Shown piece by piece: positions 44,001 to 51,916 of a DNA stretch of 64,000 bases; position 1 is the first letter of the stretch, and each line of letters opens with the position of its first letter. Below the pieces are notes generated by a model. It worked only from the letters and a program-made list of their open reading frames with translations. It had not been told where the DNA came from and made no database searches. Made by a program: the position numbers and the translations under genes. Source of the DNA: UBA1479 sp002706405 (lineage in GTDB: Bacteria > Pseudomonadota > Alphaproteobacteria > Rhodospirillales > Casp-alpha2); contig CAXATO010000014.1 of assembly GCA_963972255.1 (NCBI GenBank), forward strand, positions 49,978 through 113,977, in the 5' to 3' direction.

Positions 44001-44147
44001 ACCGTGGTCGGCGGCCTGCTGATGTCGCAGGTCATCACCCTCTACCTGACGCCGGTGGTCTATATCTACCTGGACCGCCTGTTCCCGACCAAGGCCATTC
44101 AGGGCGCGTCCGGCGGCGCGGCGCCGGGCCCGGCGCCGGCGGAATAG
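41022..44147 (+). CDS. RND efflux pump (HAE1 / MdtB-like)
   Basis: A 1041-residue proton-driven multidrug exporter with 12 helices and two large periplasmic loops. The N-terminus MNLSELCIRRPVMTTLVMLGLVLFGVFAYRGLPVSELP and the TM4 proton-relay pair VVDDAIVMLENI (Asp-Asp near residues 400-401) are clear. The late motif GIVKKNAIMMIDFAL is the equivalent MdtB/C block. Start ATG 41022 is chosen because sequence upstream in frame overlaps the adaptor gene. No outer-membrane TolC is encoded nearby. Confidence 0.95.
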   Translation: MNLSELCIRRPVMTTLVMLGLVLFGVFAYRGLPVSELPNVDYPTIEVTATLPGANPETMAAAVATTLEGQFSRIAGVRNMTSISASGTSRITLEFELNRNIDAAALDVQSAISTALRSLPDDMTDPPSFRKINPADFAIFYIGLSSDTLPISMVNEFAETMLAQQLSTINGVAQVQIWGQQKFAVRAQVDPDALATRGIAIGEVEQAIRGGNSYQPTGTLNGPDRAIAVKTTGQMSNAAAYNKLIVAYRNGAPVRLSEIGTAIDGVEATRVATYFGERQGIMLAVYRQPGSNTVQIVKQINDILPVFRQQLPESVNLEVMYDRAQSIEEAILDVEFTLMLASALVVLVIFLFLRNLAATVIASIALPISVIGTFSIMYVMGFSLNNLSLLALTLSVGFVVDDAIVMLENIIRHKEKGLSSMQAALKGSREIGFTILSMTLSLVAVFIPVMFMGGMVGRLLHEFAMTISVTIIVSGIVSLMLTPMMCSRWISDAAHGAEKPTRGFMAMTERAFDAMLHAYDLSLLWCLKRKPFVLAVFLGTLVGTWGLYSVIQKDFLPAEDTGRLIIYTEGGQDVSFDAMRRYQKEVADIVNKDPNVAATMSRVGAAGSRITNNAGLLFLRLKPRHARPDADINDVVQNLRRKLNKVAGIKSFVRNPPAIRVGGRLSNAQYQYTLQDLDLESLYKWAEIMAEELGKLPGFQDVTTDLKIRSPSLVVDIDRDRAGTMGIKAEEIEAVLANAFGGRKVSTIYTAANQYAVILEVAPEFQQDPEALKKLYIRAPGDRLVPLAAVATLTRGVSPLTISHQGQIPAVTISFNLAPEVSLGTAIDRVHALERAIQVPATLTTSFQGTAKVFQESLAGMGMLLALAIIVVYIVLGILYESFIHPLTILSGLPAAGVGALLALMAFDMPLTLYGFVGIIMLVGIVKKNAIMMIDFALSAQREDNLTPDEAIYQACLIRFRPIMMTTMAALMGSLPIAIGFGQGGEARAPLGLTVVGGLLMSQVITLYLTPVVYIYLDRLFPTKAIQGASGGAAPGPAPAE

Positions 44148-44151
44148 TCCC

Positions 44152-45189
44152 CTACTCCGCCGCCGTGAAGTGACGGCGCGTGCCGTTGGCGAAGGCGACC
44201 AGGGACAGCATGACCGGCACCTCGACCAGGACCCCAACAACGGTAACCAGGGCCGCGCCCGAATTAAGCCCGAACAGACCGATGGCGACCGCCACGGCCA
44301 GCTCGAAGAAATTGGACGTGCCGATCAAGGCACAGGGAGCCGCCACGTTGTGCGGCACCCGCCACGCCCAGGCGGCACCATAGGCGACGACGAAAATGCC
44401 GTAGGATTGGATGATCAGCGGCACCGCGATCAGGGCGATCAACAGCGGTTGCTCGACGATGACGTTGCCCTGGAATCCGAACAGCAATATGACCGTGGCG
44501 AGAAGACCCAGGATCGAGAACGGCTTGACCGCCCCGGTGAAGCGTTCGACCGCAGCCGCTTCCTGCTCCGCCGGTTTGCCGCGCCCGAGCACATGGCGCG
44601 TCGCCATGCCCGCCGCCAGCGGGATCACCACGTAAAGACCGACCGACAGCAGCAAGGTCTGCCACGGCACCTCGATGTCCGTGACACCCAGGAGAAGCGC
44701 CACGATAGGGGCGAAGGCGAACACCATGATGACGTCGTTAAGCGACACCTGAACCAGGGTGTAATTGGCATCCCCCTTGGTCAGGTACGACCAGACGAAG
44801 ACCATGGCCGTACAAGGGGCCGCCCCCAGCAAAATCAAGCCCGCGATGTACTGGTCCGCATTGGCCGGGTCGATCAGGTCCACGAACAACCACTTGAAGA
44901 ACAGCACGCCTAGTGCCGCCATGGTGAACGGCTTGACCAGCCAGTTGACCACGATGGTGATGATCAGGCCCTTGGGCCGCCGATGAATGCCCCGCAGGCT
45001 GGCAAAATCCACCGCCACCATCATGGGGTAGACCATGGCCCAGATCAGGATCGCGACGGCCAGATTGACCGAGGCATATTCCCAGGACGCGACCGTCTGG
45101 AACAGGCCCGGCGCCAGATTGCCCAGAAGAATGCCCGTGACAATGCAGAGAGCAACCCAAAGCGAGAGATAGCGTTCGAACAGGGTCAT
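44152..45189 (-). CDS. ACR3-family arsenite efflux permease
   Basis: A 345-residue carrier with ten helices that exports arsenite. The catalytic cysteine is in LLGAAPCTAMVFVWS, and GVLFFKWLF, VSLNDVIMVF and APCALIGTSNFFELAVAVAIGLF are family blocks. Start ATG 45189 is used; a longer frame upstream has no family similarity. It is the last gene of an arsR-arsC-acr3 operon, 32 bp after arsC, and converges with the RND pump gene. Confidence 0.95.
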   Translation of the reverse strand: MTLFERYLSLWVALCIVTGILLGNLAPGLFQTVASWEYASVNLAVAILIWAMVYPMMVAVDFASLRGIHRRPKGLIITIVVNWLVKPFTMAALGVLFFKWLFVDLIDPANADQYIAGLILLGAAPCTAMVFVWSYLTKGDANYTLVQVSLNDVIMVFAFAPIVALLLGVTDIEVPWQTLLLSVGLYVVIPLAAGMATRHVLGRGKPAEQEAAAVERFTGAVKPFSILGLLATVILLFGFQGNVIVEQPLLIALIAVPLIIQSYGIFVVAYGAAWAWRVPHNVAAPCALIGTSNFFELAVAVAIGLFGLNSGAALVTVVGVLVEVPVMLSLVAFANGTRRHFTAAE

Positions 45190-45221
45190 CGTGATTCCGT
45201 TTCTTGTTTCAATTGATGGGG

Positions 45222-45737
45222 TCAGACCGCTGCGGCCCGGTCCTTGCCGATGTCGTCCAAACGTTTTTTGAGCGTCATGCGGTCCAGGCTCGCCAGCGGC
45301 AGGCTGACGAAGGCGCTGATCCGATTGGTCATGTAGCGCATGGTATCGGCGAAGGCGGCGCGCCTGACGGCTTCGTTCCCCGCTACCGCCGCCGGGTCCG
45401 GCACGCCCCAATGGGCCGACACCGGCTGGCCCGGCCAAACGGGGCAGACTTCATTGGCCGCGTTGTCGCAGACCGTGAAGACGAAGTCCATTTCGGGCGC
45501 CCCCGGGACCGTGAACTCGTCCCAGTTCTTGGACCGCAGATCGGCGGTCGGATAGTCATGGTTGCGGAGCAGATCCAAGGCATAGGGATGAACCCGGCCC
45601 GCCGGAAGGCTGCCGGCGCTGAAGGCCTTGAAGCGGCCGGTGCCCAAGCGATTGAGGACCGCTTCCGCAATGATGCTGCGGGCGGAGTTTTCCGTGCACA
45701 GGAACAGCACGTTATAGGTCGTCGAAGGGTCAGGCAT
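45222..45737 (-). CDS. arsC: arsenate reductase, thioredoxin-coupled type
   Basis: A 171-residue low-molecular-weight phosphatase-fold reductase that converts arsenate to arsenite. The active loop LFLCTENSARS contains the nucleophilic Cys14 and Arg20. The second redox pair is in FTVCDNAANEVCPVWPG, as in thioredoxin-linked ArsC. Start ATG 45737 overlaps the end of arsR by 8 bp. Confidence 0.94.
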   Translation of the reverse strand: MPDPSTTYNVLFLCTENSARSIIAEAVLNRLGTGRFKAFSAGSLPAGRVHPYALDLLRNHDYPTADLRSKNWDEFTVPGAPEMDFVFTVCDNAANEVCPVWPGQPVSAHWGVPDPAAVAGNEAVRRAAFADTMRYMTNRISAFVSLPLASLDRMTLKKRLDDIGKDRAAAV

Positions 45738-46080
45738 CACGCGTCTCCTTTTCGGGCGGGCAGCGAAGCGGGTCGCCATAGCCGCAGATTTCCGGCCGCC
45801 CTTCGCAGCAATCATCGGTCAGATAAGAAATCAGGCGCCGCGTGCCGGCCACATCGATGGCGTAGAAAATGCTTTGGCGACGGCGGGTCGACCGCAGCAA
45901 GCCGGCCTGACACAGCTGCGCCAGATGCGCCGACAGGGTCGATGGCGGCACCTCCAGGCGGCGAGCGATGTCACCCGCCGGCAGGCCGTTGGGCCCTTCC
46001 CGCATCAACAGGCGGAAGGCCGCCAGGCGGTGTTCCTGGGCCAGGGCCGCGAACAGGGGAACGTAACTTGTTTCATCCAT
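45730..46080 (-). CDS. arsR: ArsR-family arsenic-responsive repressor
   Basis: A 116-residue winged-helix repressor. The DNA-binding part reads DIARRLEVPPSTLSAHLAQLCQAGLLRSTRRRQSIFYAID. The C-terminal cysteines (DDCCEGRPEIC and a later LRC) are a plausible arsenite site of the C-terminal type, and are not in the classical helix-3 CVCDL motif. It is the first gene of the arsenic operon and lies beside an inverted repeat that is a likely operator. Confidence 0.93.
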   Translation of the reverse strand: MDETSYVPLFAALAQEHRLAAFRLLMREGPNGLPAGDIARRLEVPPSTLSAHLAQLCQAGLLRSTRRRQSIFYAIDVAGTRRLISYLTDDCCEGRPEICGYGDPLRCPPEKETRDA

Positions 46081-46100
46081 ATTTCGTATATTCCCGAAAT
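46081..46100 (-). promoter_or_regulatory. putative ArsR operator
   Basis: ATTTCG and CGAAAT form a perfect 6-bp inverted repeat with an 8-bp AT-rich spacer, ending immediately before the arsR start codon. Its size and position fit an autoregulatory ArsR site. Confidence 0.55.
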
Positions 46101-46142
46101 AATGAATTTACGCAAGTGACAATTGGATGAAACCGCCGGAAC

Positions 46143-46844
46143 TCAGCGGGCCTGAAACGTAATCCCCCGCACGAAGCCGCGGTTCGCGGTGCCTGTGTCG
46201 TCGCTGTCGGCGCCGATCAGCACGTGGGCCGCGCGCTGCGGTCGGCGGCCGAACACCCGTTCATGATCCGCCGCCACGTCGACCGTTTCGCGCAGCCATT
46301 GCCCCACGGGGGCGTCGGCGGTGCGGGCAACGATCATCACATTGACGTCGCCGAAATAGGGGCTGGCGACAACGGCGCCGGGCGTGCCATAGCCGCTCCA
46401 CACATAGGACAGGGTCCGTGCCGGCGCATCCGTGCCGCGCGCCAGTTCGACCAGGGGCCGCAGCAGGGATTCCGAGAAGGTGGCCGTGTCCGGGTCGTAG
46501 GGAAAGGTCACGTAAACGGCCAGGGCGCGGTCGTCCTGCCCCTTCACGGTCAGATCCGTGGCGACCACGGGCTGGGAAATTTTCCATTCCCAGGTCAGCA
46601 CCGGCATTTCGCCCAGATCCGCCGTCACCGCCCGGCCGATCAGGGACACGCTGGCGTCCGTATCGACCTCGATGCAATCGGTGGCGCAGGCGCGGTAGCG
46701 GTTGGCGCGCTTGCCGTCGAAGGTCATCTGCTCCCAGGCGCGCGCGGTCAACTCCGGCGGCAGCGTCGCCTCCGCCGCGATCCCCAATGACACGGCGCAG
46801 GCCCCCAAGACCAACCCAAGTCCCAAAATGATCCGATGTTTCAT
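46143..46844 (-). CDS. DUF3047 family exported protein
   Basis: A 233-residue protein with a signal peptide (residues 1-26, cleavage after GIAA). The mature part matches the DUF3047 pattern: a WEQMTFDGKRANRY strand, LTWEWKISQP, DDRALAVYVTFPYD, SYVWSGYGTPGAVVASPYFGDVNVMIV and a final DSDDTGTANRGFV. The function of the family is unknown. It is separate from the ars operon and on the same strand. Confidence 0.88.
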   Translation of the reverse strand: MKHRIILGLGLVLGACAVSLGIAAEATLPPELTARAWEQMTFDGKRANRYRACATDCIEVDTDASVSLIGRAVTADLGEMPVLTWEWKISQPVVATDLTVKGQDDRALAVYVTFPYDPDTATFSESLLRPLVELARGTDAPARTLSYVWSGYGTPGAVVASPYFGDVNVMIVARTADAPVGQWLRETVDVAADHERVFGRRPQRAAHVLIGADSDDTGTANRGFVRGITFQAR

Positions 46845-46909
46845 GGGGACCACTATCCCCCACCGCGGGCGGTCCGCTCAAATCACGAATTGGTTGGCAA
46901 AGGCCGGGA

Positions 46910-47467
46910 TCAGGGGATGACGGTGGTCAGGTTTCCGAACCGGGGACGGAACACGGCGCTGGAATAGAGCTGCCCCGGCTCCAGCACGGCGGTCATCATG
47001 ATCGGTTCGAAATCGTAGAAGATTTCGGCCGTGATGACGTTCTCACTGTCGCGCACGACAAACCCGGCGGGCAGGACCGCCGGGTCGCCCGTGCCGCCGA
47101 ACCGGCTGGCCGCCGCCGCCAGGCCATAAGTCCGCTGCCAGATGATTTCAGGCGCCCCGCCGTCCCGCGCGATCGATGAAATGATGACCCGGCCGCCGGT
47201 CTGAACGTCATAGGGCGTCATCACCTGGTCCGACGCGGCGAAGAACGACGTAATGTCGCCTTCGGTCAGTTCAGGCATGCGCGAAATCAGATCCCCCATG
47301 GTCGCCGCCGTGCGCTCCAGCTTCTGATTGATCAGAACATAGCGCGTGACCTCGACCCCCGACATCAGCAAACCCGTCAGCACCGGCACGGCGAAGGCCA
47401 GTTCTACGGAGATCGTGCCCCGGCCGTCGCGCCGGAAGCGGTTCAGGAATGCCCGAAGGAGTCCCAT
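46910..47467 (-). CDS. TadE-family pseudopilin, second of a pair
   Basis: A 185-residue protein with a basic leader and a prepilin-like cleavage and hydrophobic region RGTISVELAFAVPVLTGLLMSGVEVTRYVLI (Gly followed by the mature segment with Glu at +5). The remaining 130 residues form a periplasmic domain. It lies 9 bp after the other TadE-like gene. The paired arrangement is like the tadE/tadF genes of Tad loci. Confidence 0.85.
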   Translation of the reverse strand: MGLLRAFLNRFRRDGRGTISVELAFAVPVLTGLLMSGVEVTRYVLINQKLERTAATMGDLISRMPELTEGDITSFFAASDQVMTPYDVQTGGRVIISSIARDGGAPEIIWQRTYGLAAAASRFGGTGDPAVLPAGFVVRDSENVITAEIFYDFEPIMMTAVLEPGQLYSSAVFRPRFGNLTTVIP

Positions 47468-47476
47468 GATGCCCCC

Positions 47477-48097
47477 TCACCCGCCCGGCGCCGGTGCGCC
47501 GATGGCCTGATCGTAGGGCTCATTGCGCACGGCAATGGCGGATTTCAGGACAAACTTGCCGTCCTCCCCGATGAATTGCCCGGCCAGCGGCGTGCGCAGC
47601 GGCCAGGCATATTCCATGCGGTAGGCGACGATGGACCCGGCCTCGCCGGCCCCGGCCTCGCCGATGTCGGCGTCATGAGCGCCGTTGCCGTTCTCGTCCG
47701 TGAAGGTCTCGCCCGGATCGTAGGCACCGTTGCCGTTGCCGTCGACGAAGGCCTCGCCCCGCCCGACATCGCCGAAGGTGGGATAGACCCGAACCTCGAC
47801 CGTGGCGTTGTCCATGTCGACCAGACCGATGGTGCGGTCCTCGACGATCGCGATGATCTGTTCCAGGCGCGTGGCTCCGTCCGGCTCCTGGCCGGTGATG
47901 CCGAACCGCGCGGCGTCGCGGAGCGCGCTTTCCATCAGGGTGGAGACGAACATGATCATGCCGAATTCGATGGTGGCGATAATCATCATCACCATCAGGG
48001 GGGCCGCGAAGGCGAATTCGACCAGGGACGAGCCCCGCTGGTTTACAACCAACGACCGGCGTCCGAAGACCAAAAAGCCGGGTCGACGCAGCACCAT
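47477..48097 (-). CDS. tadE: TadE-family pseudopilin with EF-hand-like loops
   Basis: A 206-residue pseudopilin. The site RGSSLVEFAFAAPLMVMMII has the Gly cleavage position and Glu at +5. The periplasmic part contains two tandem loops: DGNGNGAYDPGE (residues 119-130), an exact DxNxNGxxDxxE calcium-binding pattern, then DENGNGAHDADIGE (from residue 134), which lacks Glu at position 12. Similar loops are known in some TadE proteins. The upstream gap is AT-rich, like the flp/tadG gap. It is probably processed by the CpaA peptidase encoded 11 kb away. Confidence 0.88.
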   Translation of the reverse strand: MVLRRPGFLVFGRRSLVVNQRGSSLVEFAFAAPLMVMMIIATIEFGMIMFVSTLMESALRDAARFGITGQEPDGATRLEQIIAIVEDRTIGLVDMDNATVEVRVYPTFGDVGRGEAFVDGNGNGAYDPGETFTDENGNGAHDADIGEAGAGEAGSIVAYRMEYAWPLRTPLAGQFIGEDGKFVLKSAIAVRNEPYDQAIGAPAPGG

Positions 48098-48294
48098 GAC
48101 AGCGATTTCCTTTCGCCCGAAGTTTACGCGCGGCCTCTTTCTCCGACAAAATTATTAAGTGTTTTCAATATTCTATAAAACTTTCATAAAATTCCAGGTA
48201 ACGGTCTTGACCTCCAAGCCGCCGCGAAGCCTAATGCGGCCACCGGCGCTCAAGCCGATCACCAACATCAATAATCCATCCGGGAGCTCCATCC

Positions 48295-49143
48295 ATGAAA
48301 CTGCTGCGCTTTGGCCCCAAGGGCGAAGAACGCCCGGGCTTGCTGGATGCCGCCGGCCGCATCCGTGACCTCTCCGACCGCCTGCCCGACATCACGCCGG
48401 AAACGCTCGTCAGCGACCGGCTGTCCCGCCTCAGCGGCATGAATCCCGAAGAATTTCCCGCCGTCAGCGGCGCGCCGCGTCTGGGCGCTCCCGTCGCCGG
48501 CGTCGGCAAGATCGTCGCCATCGGCCTGAACTATGCCGACCATGCGGCGGAAGCCGGTATGGATCTGCCCGAAGAACCCATCATCTTCTCCAAGGCGATC
48601 ACCTCCCTGTCCGGCCCGACGGACCCGGTGGTCCTGCCCAAGGGCTCGCAGAAGGGCGACTGGGAGGCCGAACTGGCCGTCGTCATCGGCAAGCGCGCGC
48701 AATATGTCGAGGAAGCGGACGCCCTCGATTACATCGCCGGCTACGCCGTCATGAACGACGTGTCGGAACGCGCCTTTCAGTTGGAAACCACGGGCCAATG
48801 GGTGAAGGGCAAAAGCTTCGACACCTTCGCCCCCTTCGGCCCCTGGCTGGTCACCCCCGACGAGGTGCCTGACCCGCAGAACCTGCGCATCTGGTGCGAA
48901 GTCTCGGGCCAGATGATGCAGGACGGCAACACCAAGACCATGGTCTTCAACGTGTTCAATCTGGTGTCCGCGGTCAGCCAGTACATGACCCTGATGCCGG
49001 GCGACATCATCGCCACGGGCACGCCGCCGGGCGTGGGTCTCGGCATGAAGCCGCCCCGGTTCCTGAAGCCCGGCGACGTCATGCGCGTCGGCATCGAAGG
49101 CCTGGGCGAGCAGAAGACCGAGGTCAAAGCCTGGCCGGAGTAA
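48295..49143 (+). CDS. fumarylacetoacetate hydrolase family enzyme
   Basis: A 282-residue FAH-fold enzyme acting on 2-oxo acids (hydrolase, hydratase or lyase). Metal-binding acids lie in KGDWEAELAVVIGK and NDVSERAFQ. KSFDTFAPFGPWLVTPDEVPDPQNLRIW and the glycine-rich IIATGTPPGVGLGMKPPRFLKPGD are signatures of the 2-hydroxyhepta-2,4-diene-1,7-dioate isomerase / ureidoglycolate lyase branch. ATG 48295 follows a GGGAG site. It converges with a TIM-barrel gene 9 bp away. Confidence 0.92.
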   Translation: MKLLRFGPKGEERPGLLDAAGRIRDLSDRLPDITPETLVSDRLSRLSGMNPEEFPAVSGAPRLGAPVAGVGKIVAIGLNYADHAAEAGMDLPEEPIIFSKAITSLSGPTDPVVLPKGSQKGDWEAELAVVIGKRAQYVEEADALDYIAGYAVMNDVSERAFQLETTGQWVKGKSFDTFAPFGPWLVTPDEVPDPQNLRIWCEVSGQMMQDGNTKTMVFNVFNLVSAVSQYMTLMPGDIIATGTPPGVGLGMKPPRFLKPGDVMRVGIEGLGEQKTEVKAWPE

Positions 49144-49152
49144 TTCCCGGCC

Positions 49153-50151
49153 TTATGCCGCTGCCTCGCGGCGGATCACGTCCCAGGTTTCGCGCATCCA
49201 TTCGACGCAGGCCACCGCCTGCTCGAACAGGGAATACTTGCAGCCCTCGCCGTAATCCGTGCCGGGAATGAATTCGGTTGAAATCTGACCCAGCTTGCCC
49301 GCGGGGTCGGCGGCGTGATGGCGCATCAGCATGCGGATGCATTCCTTCCAGGGCTCCAGCAGGGCCCCGTCCCAGTCGGCGTGGTACTCGCCCGGCCCCG
49401 GCTGCACGAAGGGATACTGGATGCCGCGCCCGACGCTGCCGTCGGGATGGCGGCCCGTCTCGTTGACCGGGTTGTTGGGAATAGCGGCCCGGGCATGGCA
49501 ATGGCGGACCCAGCCGGCCTCGATCCACTGCTCCACCACATTGCCGGGGGTGTAGGGATCGAGGATCACCTCCCCCGCCGCGATCTGCCCCGCCGTATCG
49601 AAGATTTCCTGTTCCTTGGGATTGTCGATCTTGAAGATCACATGGCTGTGGTCGAGGGTGATGTTGAACTCCACCCCCCGTGCCTCGACCATGCGGCCGA
49701 CCCGGGCGACCCGCGCGAAGTCTTCCGACCACATGTTGACATGGACCTCGAAGCAGGGCGTGACGCCGTATTTTTCGCCCAACTCCGCCGCCCATAAGTA
49801 GGCGTTCAGGACTTCCTCGTCCGTGACCACATGGCCTTGGGCGTGATGAAGCTTGATCTGGGTGTTATGGACGAGGGAGCCCAACCGGCGGCCCGTCTCC
49901 AGGTTCTTTTCCAGCAGTGCCTCGTCCTGCCCCAGGACATAGAACCAGCCGCCTGCCCGCACCGGCAGGCCGTACTTGTCCCGCGCCCGTTCGAAATCGT
50001 CGATCTGATCCGGGTCCGGGGTTTTGTCGATGTAATCGAACACCCCGGCTTCCTTGACCATGCGGAACCGCGTGTCCACATCGGGCATCGGGTTCGCATG
50101 GGTATGCTTGATGCCGTTGGTCTGAATCCCGAAAAGAAGCTCGTTGGCCAT
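49153..50151 (-). CDS. xylose-isomerase-like TIM-barrel enzyme
   Basis: A 332-residue protein of the AP-endonuclease-2 / xylose isomerase superfamily. Candidate metal ligands are the Glu in CFEVHVNMWSED, the Asp/His in NITLDHSHVIF, the His pair in VRHCHARAAIPNN and the Glu in STEFIPGTDYGEG. Such enzymes isomerise or epimerise sugars or hydroxy acids. The start is ATG 50151; the 21 codons upstream in frame are Arg-rich and unlikely to be translated. The precise substrate is unknown. Confidence 0.82.
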   Translation of the reverse strand: MANELLFGIQTNGIKHTHANPMPDVDTRFRMVKEAGVFDYIDKTPDPDQIDDFERARDKYGLPVRAGGWFYVLGQDEALLEKNLETGRRLGSLVHNTQIKLHHAQGHVVTDEEVLNAYLWAAELGEKYGVTPCFEVHVNMWSEDFARVARVGRMVEARGVEFNITLDHSHVIFKIDNPKEQEIFDTAGQIAAGEVILDPYTPGNVVEQWIEAGWVRHCHARAAIPNNPVNETGRHPDGSVGRGIQYPFVQPGPGEYHADWDGALLEPWKECIRMLMRHHAADPAGKLGQISTEFIPGTDYGEGCKYSLFEQAVACVEWMRETWDVIRREAAA

Positions 50152-50226
50152 ATTGTTTCCATCCCCTGGTGATCGCCCCCGCCCGCATCGTAGCGCAACG
50201 GTCCGCCGACGCAACGGCGCCAGCCT

Positions 50227-51237
50227 TCAAGCGCCGATGTTCAGGCGTTCGCGGATGGCGCGGGCGATGTCTTCCGCCGGGTTGAGGGGCGCGTGAGTCC
50301 AATCTTCCCAAACCGTCTCCGCCGTCAGCGGCCGCGCGTAGCCGGCGTCGAACAGATAGTCGTGGAATCGTTTGTGCTTGGGCGTGATCAAGGGCGACGG
50401 CGCATAAAGATAGACCGGCCCCGGGCGGGCGCAGGCCTCGGTCGACATGGATACGGAATCCCCCGTCACCACGACCACATCCGCATGGGCGAGATACCCC
50501 ATGTAGGGGTTCCCCGCCGGGTCTCCCCAGCGGTACAGATGATGCGACACATCGGCGATGGCGGCGAGCAGCGCCGGCATGGTCGCGGGGTCTTCCGATT
50601 CTTCGACCCGGCGGCTGGTCGACACCAGCAAGGCACCGCCCTTGTCGCGGGCCAGCTTGGCGGCCAGCCCGGCGACCTCGCCCGCCATGTCCGGGCCGAA
50701 TTCACGCCGCCGCGTGCTGCCGCCGACCATGAGGGCGACCAGCGGGCGCGGCAGATGGGCAAAAACAGGCTCCCATTCTTCCTTGGCCGCGGCCAGAACG
50801 TCCGCCGTCACGCCGTGGGCGGCAGCGGGAATGGTCAGGGTGTTGGCGGCGGTCGGTCGGGCGTCATGGGCCGGCTGGGCGATCAGGTCGAAATCCCCCG
50901 CCCCGGCGCCGGGATGCATGACATGAACCAGCTTGGTCCGCCCGCCGGACAGTTTCTTGATCTTGCGCGCGGCGGAAGCCGACCGCCGCCCGGCACCAAT
51001 CACCAGATCCGGCCAGGGCGGCGTCAGCCCGGCGCGAGAGGCAGGCGTAATCGCCGCGAAGGACGCCCCCAGAAGCGCGTTATGCAGGCGCACCAGGGGG
51101 CCGTATTCGATGTCCTTCTGCTGGAACGGCAGGCCGAGAACCCGCGCCACGCCCAGGCATTGGCTGCGGTTGCCGGGCCGGTCATCGGCCAGGACCCAAA
51201 CGCGGGGCGATTGGTCGGTCTGTTCCGTTTCGGACAT
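50227..51237 (-). CDS. ELM1/GtrOC1-family protein
   Basis: A 336-residue soluble protein of the mitochondrial-fission ELM1 family (DUF1022), which in plants recruits dynamin and in bacteria has no defined role. It has a glycosyltransferase-B-like layout. Marks are VWVLADDRPGNRSQCLGVARVLG at the N-terminus, PPWPDLVIGAGRRSASAAR, LVALMVGGSTRRREFG and VVVTGDSVSMSTEACARPGPVYLYAP. The fold resemblance suggests a glycosyltransferase-type activity in the envelope (inference). It lies about 75 bp upstream of the TIM-barrel gene on the same strand. Confidence 0.9.
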   Translation of the reverse strand: MSETEQTDQSPRVWVLADDRPGNRSQCLGVARVLGLPFQQKDIEYGPLVRLHNALLGASFAAITPASRAGLTPPWPDLVIGAGRRSASAARKIKKLSGGRTKLVHVMHPGAGAGDFDLIAQPAHDARPTAANTLTIPAAAHGVTADVLAAAKEEWEPVFAHLPRPLVALMVGGSTRRREFGPDMAGEVAGLAAKLARDKGGALLVSTSRRVEESEDPATMPALLAAIADVSHHLYRWGDPAGNPYMGYLAHADVVVVTGDSVSMSTEACARPGPVYLYAPSPLITPKHKRFHDYLFDAGYARPLTAETVWEDWTHAPLNPAEDIARAIRERLNIGA

Positions 51238-51349
51238 CGCCCGCTTATGGCACGGGTCCCCCGCCCCGGCAACGGATCAGTGTCGTGGCCAGACCGCCGC
51301 TGCATCGAAAAATTGGTCTAACACTTCCGTCCAGCTTTCGCGGAACTGC

Positions 51350-51892
51350 ATGTCTCCGTATGACTCCGCGATCATGGCGACCTACAGGACAATCGACGAG
51401 ATCGACAACCAGCTGACCGGCCTCCGCACCCGCCGCGTCTGGGAATACTGGCGCCGCCAGGCCGGTTCCGCACCGGCACCATCCTGGAACAACATCAAGC
51501 TGATCGACCTCTACCGGGATGCGCCCATCATGCTGGTTCTCGACGTCCTGTTACGCCCCGACGTGGCCGATTTCCGCTACCGTTTCGTCGGCACCACCAT
51601 CGTCCAAAACCGTTGGAAACTGGACACGCCCGACCACACGGGCTTGACCTATTTCGAGGTCAGCCACCAATACGATTTCCAGGAAGTCAAAGAGTCCTAC
51701 GACCGCTGCGTCAGCGCCGGCCACCCGATCCTGTTGCAGCGGAGCTTTGAAACCTATGACGCCTCGGGAACCCACGAACGCCTGATACTGCCGATCCAGG
51801 AGCCGTCCGGCGACGTCGATAAACTGATCGTCGTCGTCGAACGGCTGAAGGAGCGGAAAACGTCGCGGCCGAGCGACCCGATCCTGTTCTGA
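51350..51892 (+). CDS. single PAS-domain protein (PAS_5 type)
   Basis: A 180-residue soluble protein consisting of one PAS domain: APIMLVLDVLLRPDVADFRYRFVGTTIVQNRWKLDTPDHTGL, then KESYDRCVSAGHPILLQRSF and ERLILPIQEPSGDVDKLIVVVE. Alphaproteobacteria commonly encode several such stand-alone PAS proteins of unknown function. ATG 51350 and ATG 51374 are both possible; neither has a strong ribosome site. It is divergent from the ELM1 gene. Confidence 0.82.
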   Translation: MSPYDSAIMATYRTIDEIDNQLTGLRTRRVWEYWRRQAGSAPAPSWNNIKLIDLYRDAPIMLVLDVLLRPDVADFRYRFVGTTIVQNRWKLDTPDHTGLTYFEVSHQYDFQEVKESYDRCVSAGHPILLQRSFETYDASGTHERLILPIQEPSGDVDKLIVVVERLKERKTSRPSDPILF

Positions 51893-51916
51893 CCCGCGTC
51901 CTCCGAAACGGCGGAA

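Noticed and set aside
42585..44240. A 551-codon minus-strand open frame opposite the RND pump gene.
   Set aside because: Its composition is typical of the antisense of a GC-rich gene, with no domain signature; the pump frame is clear.
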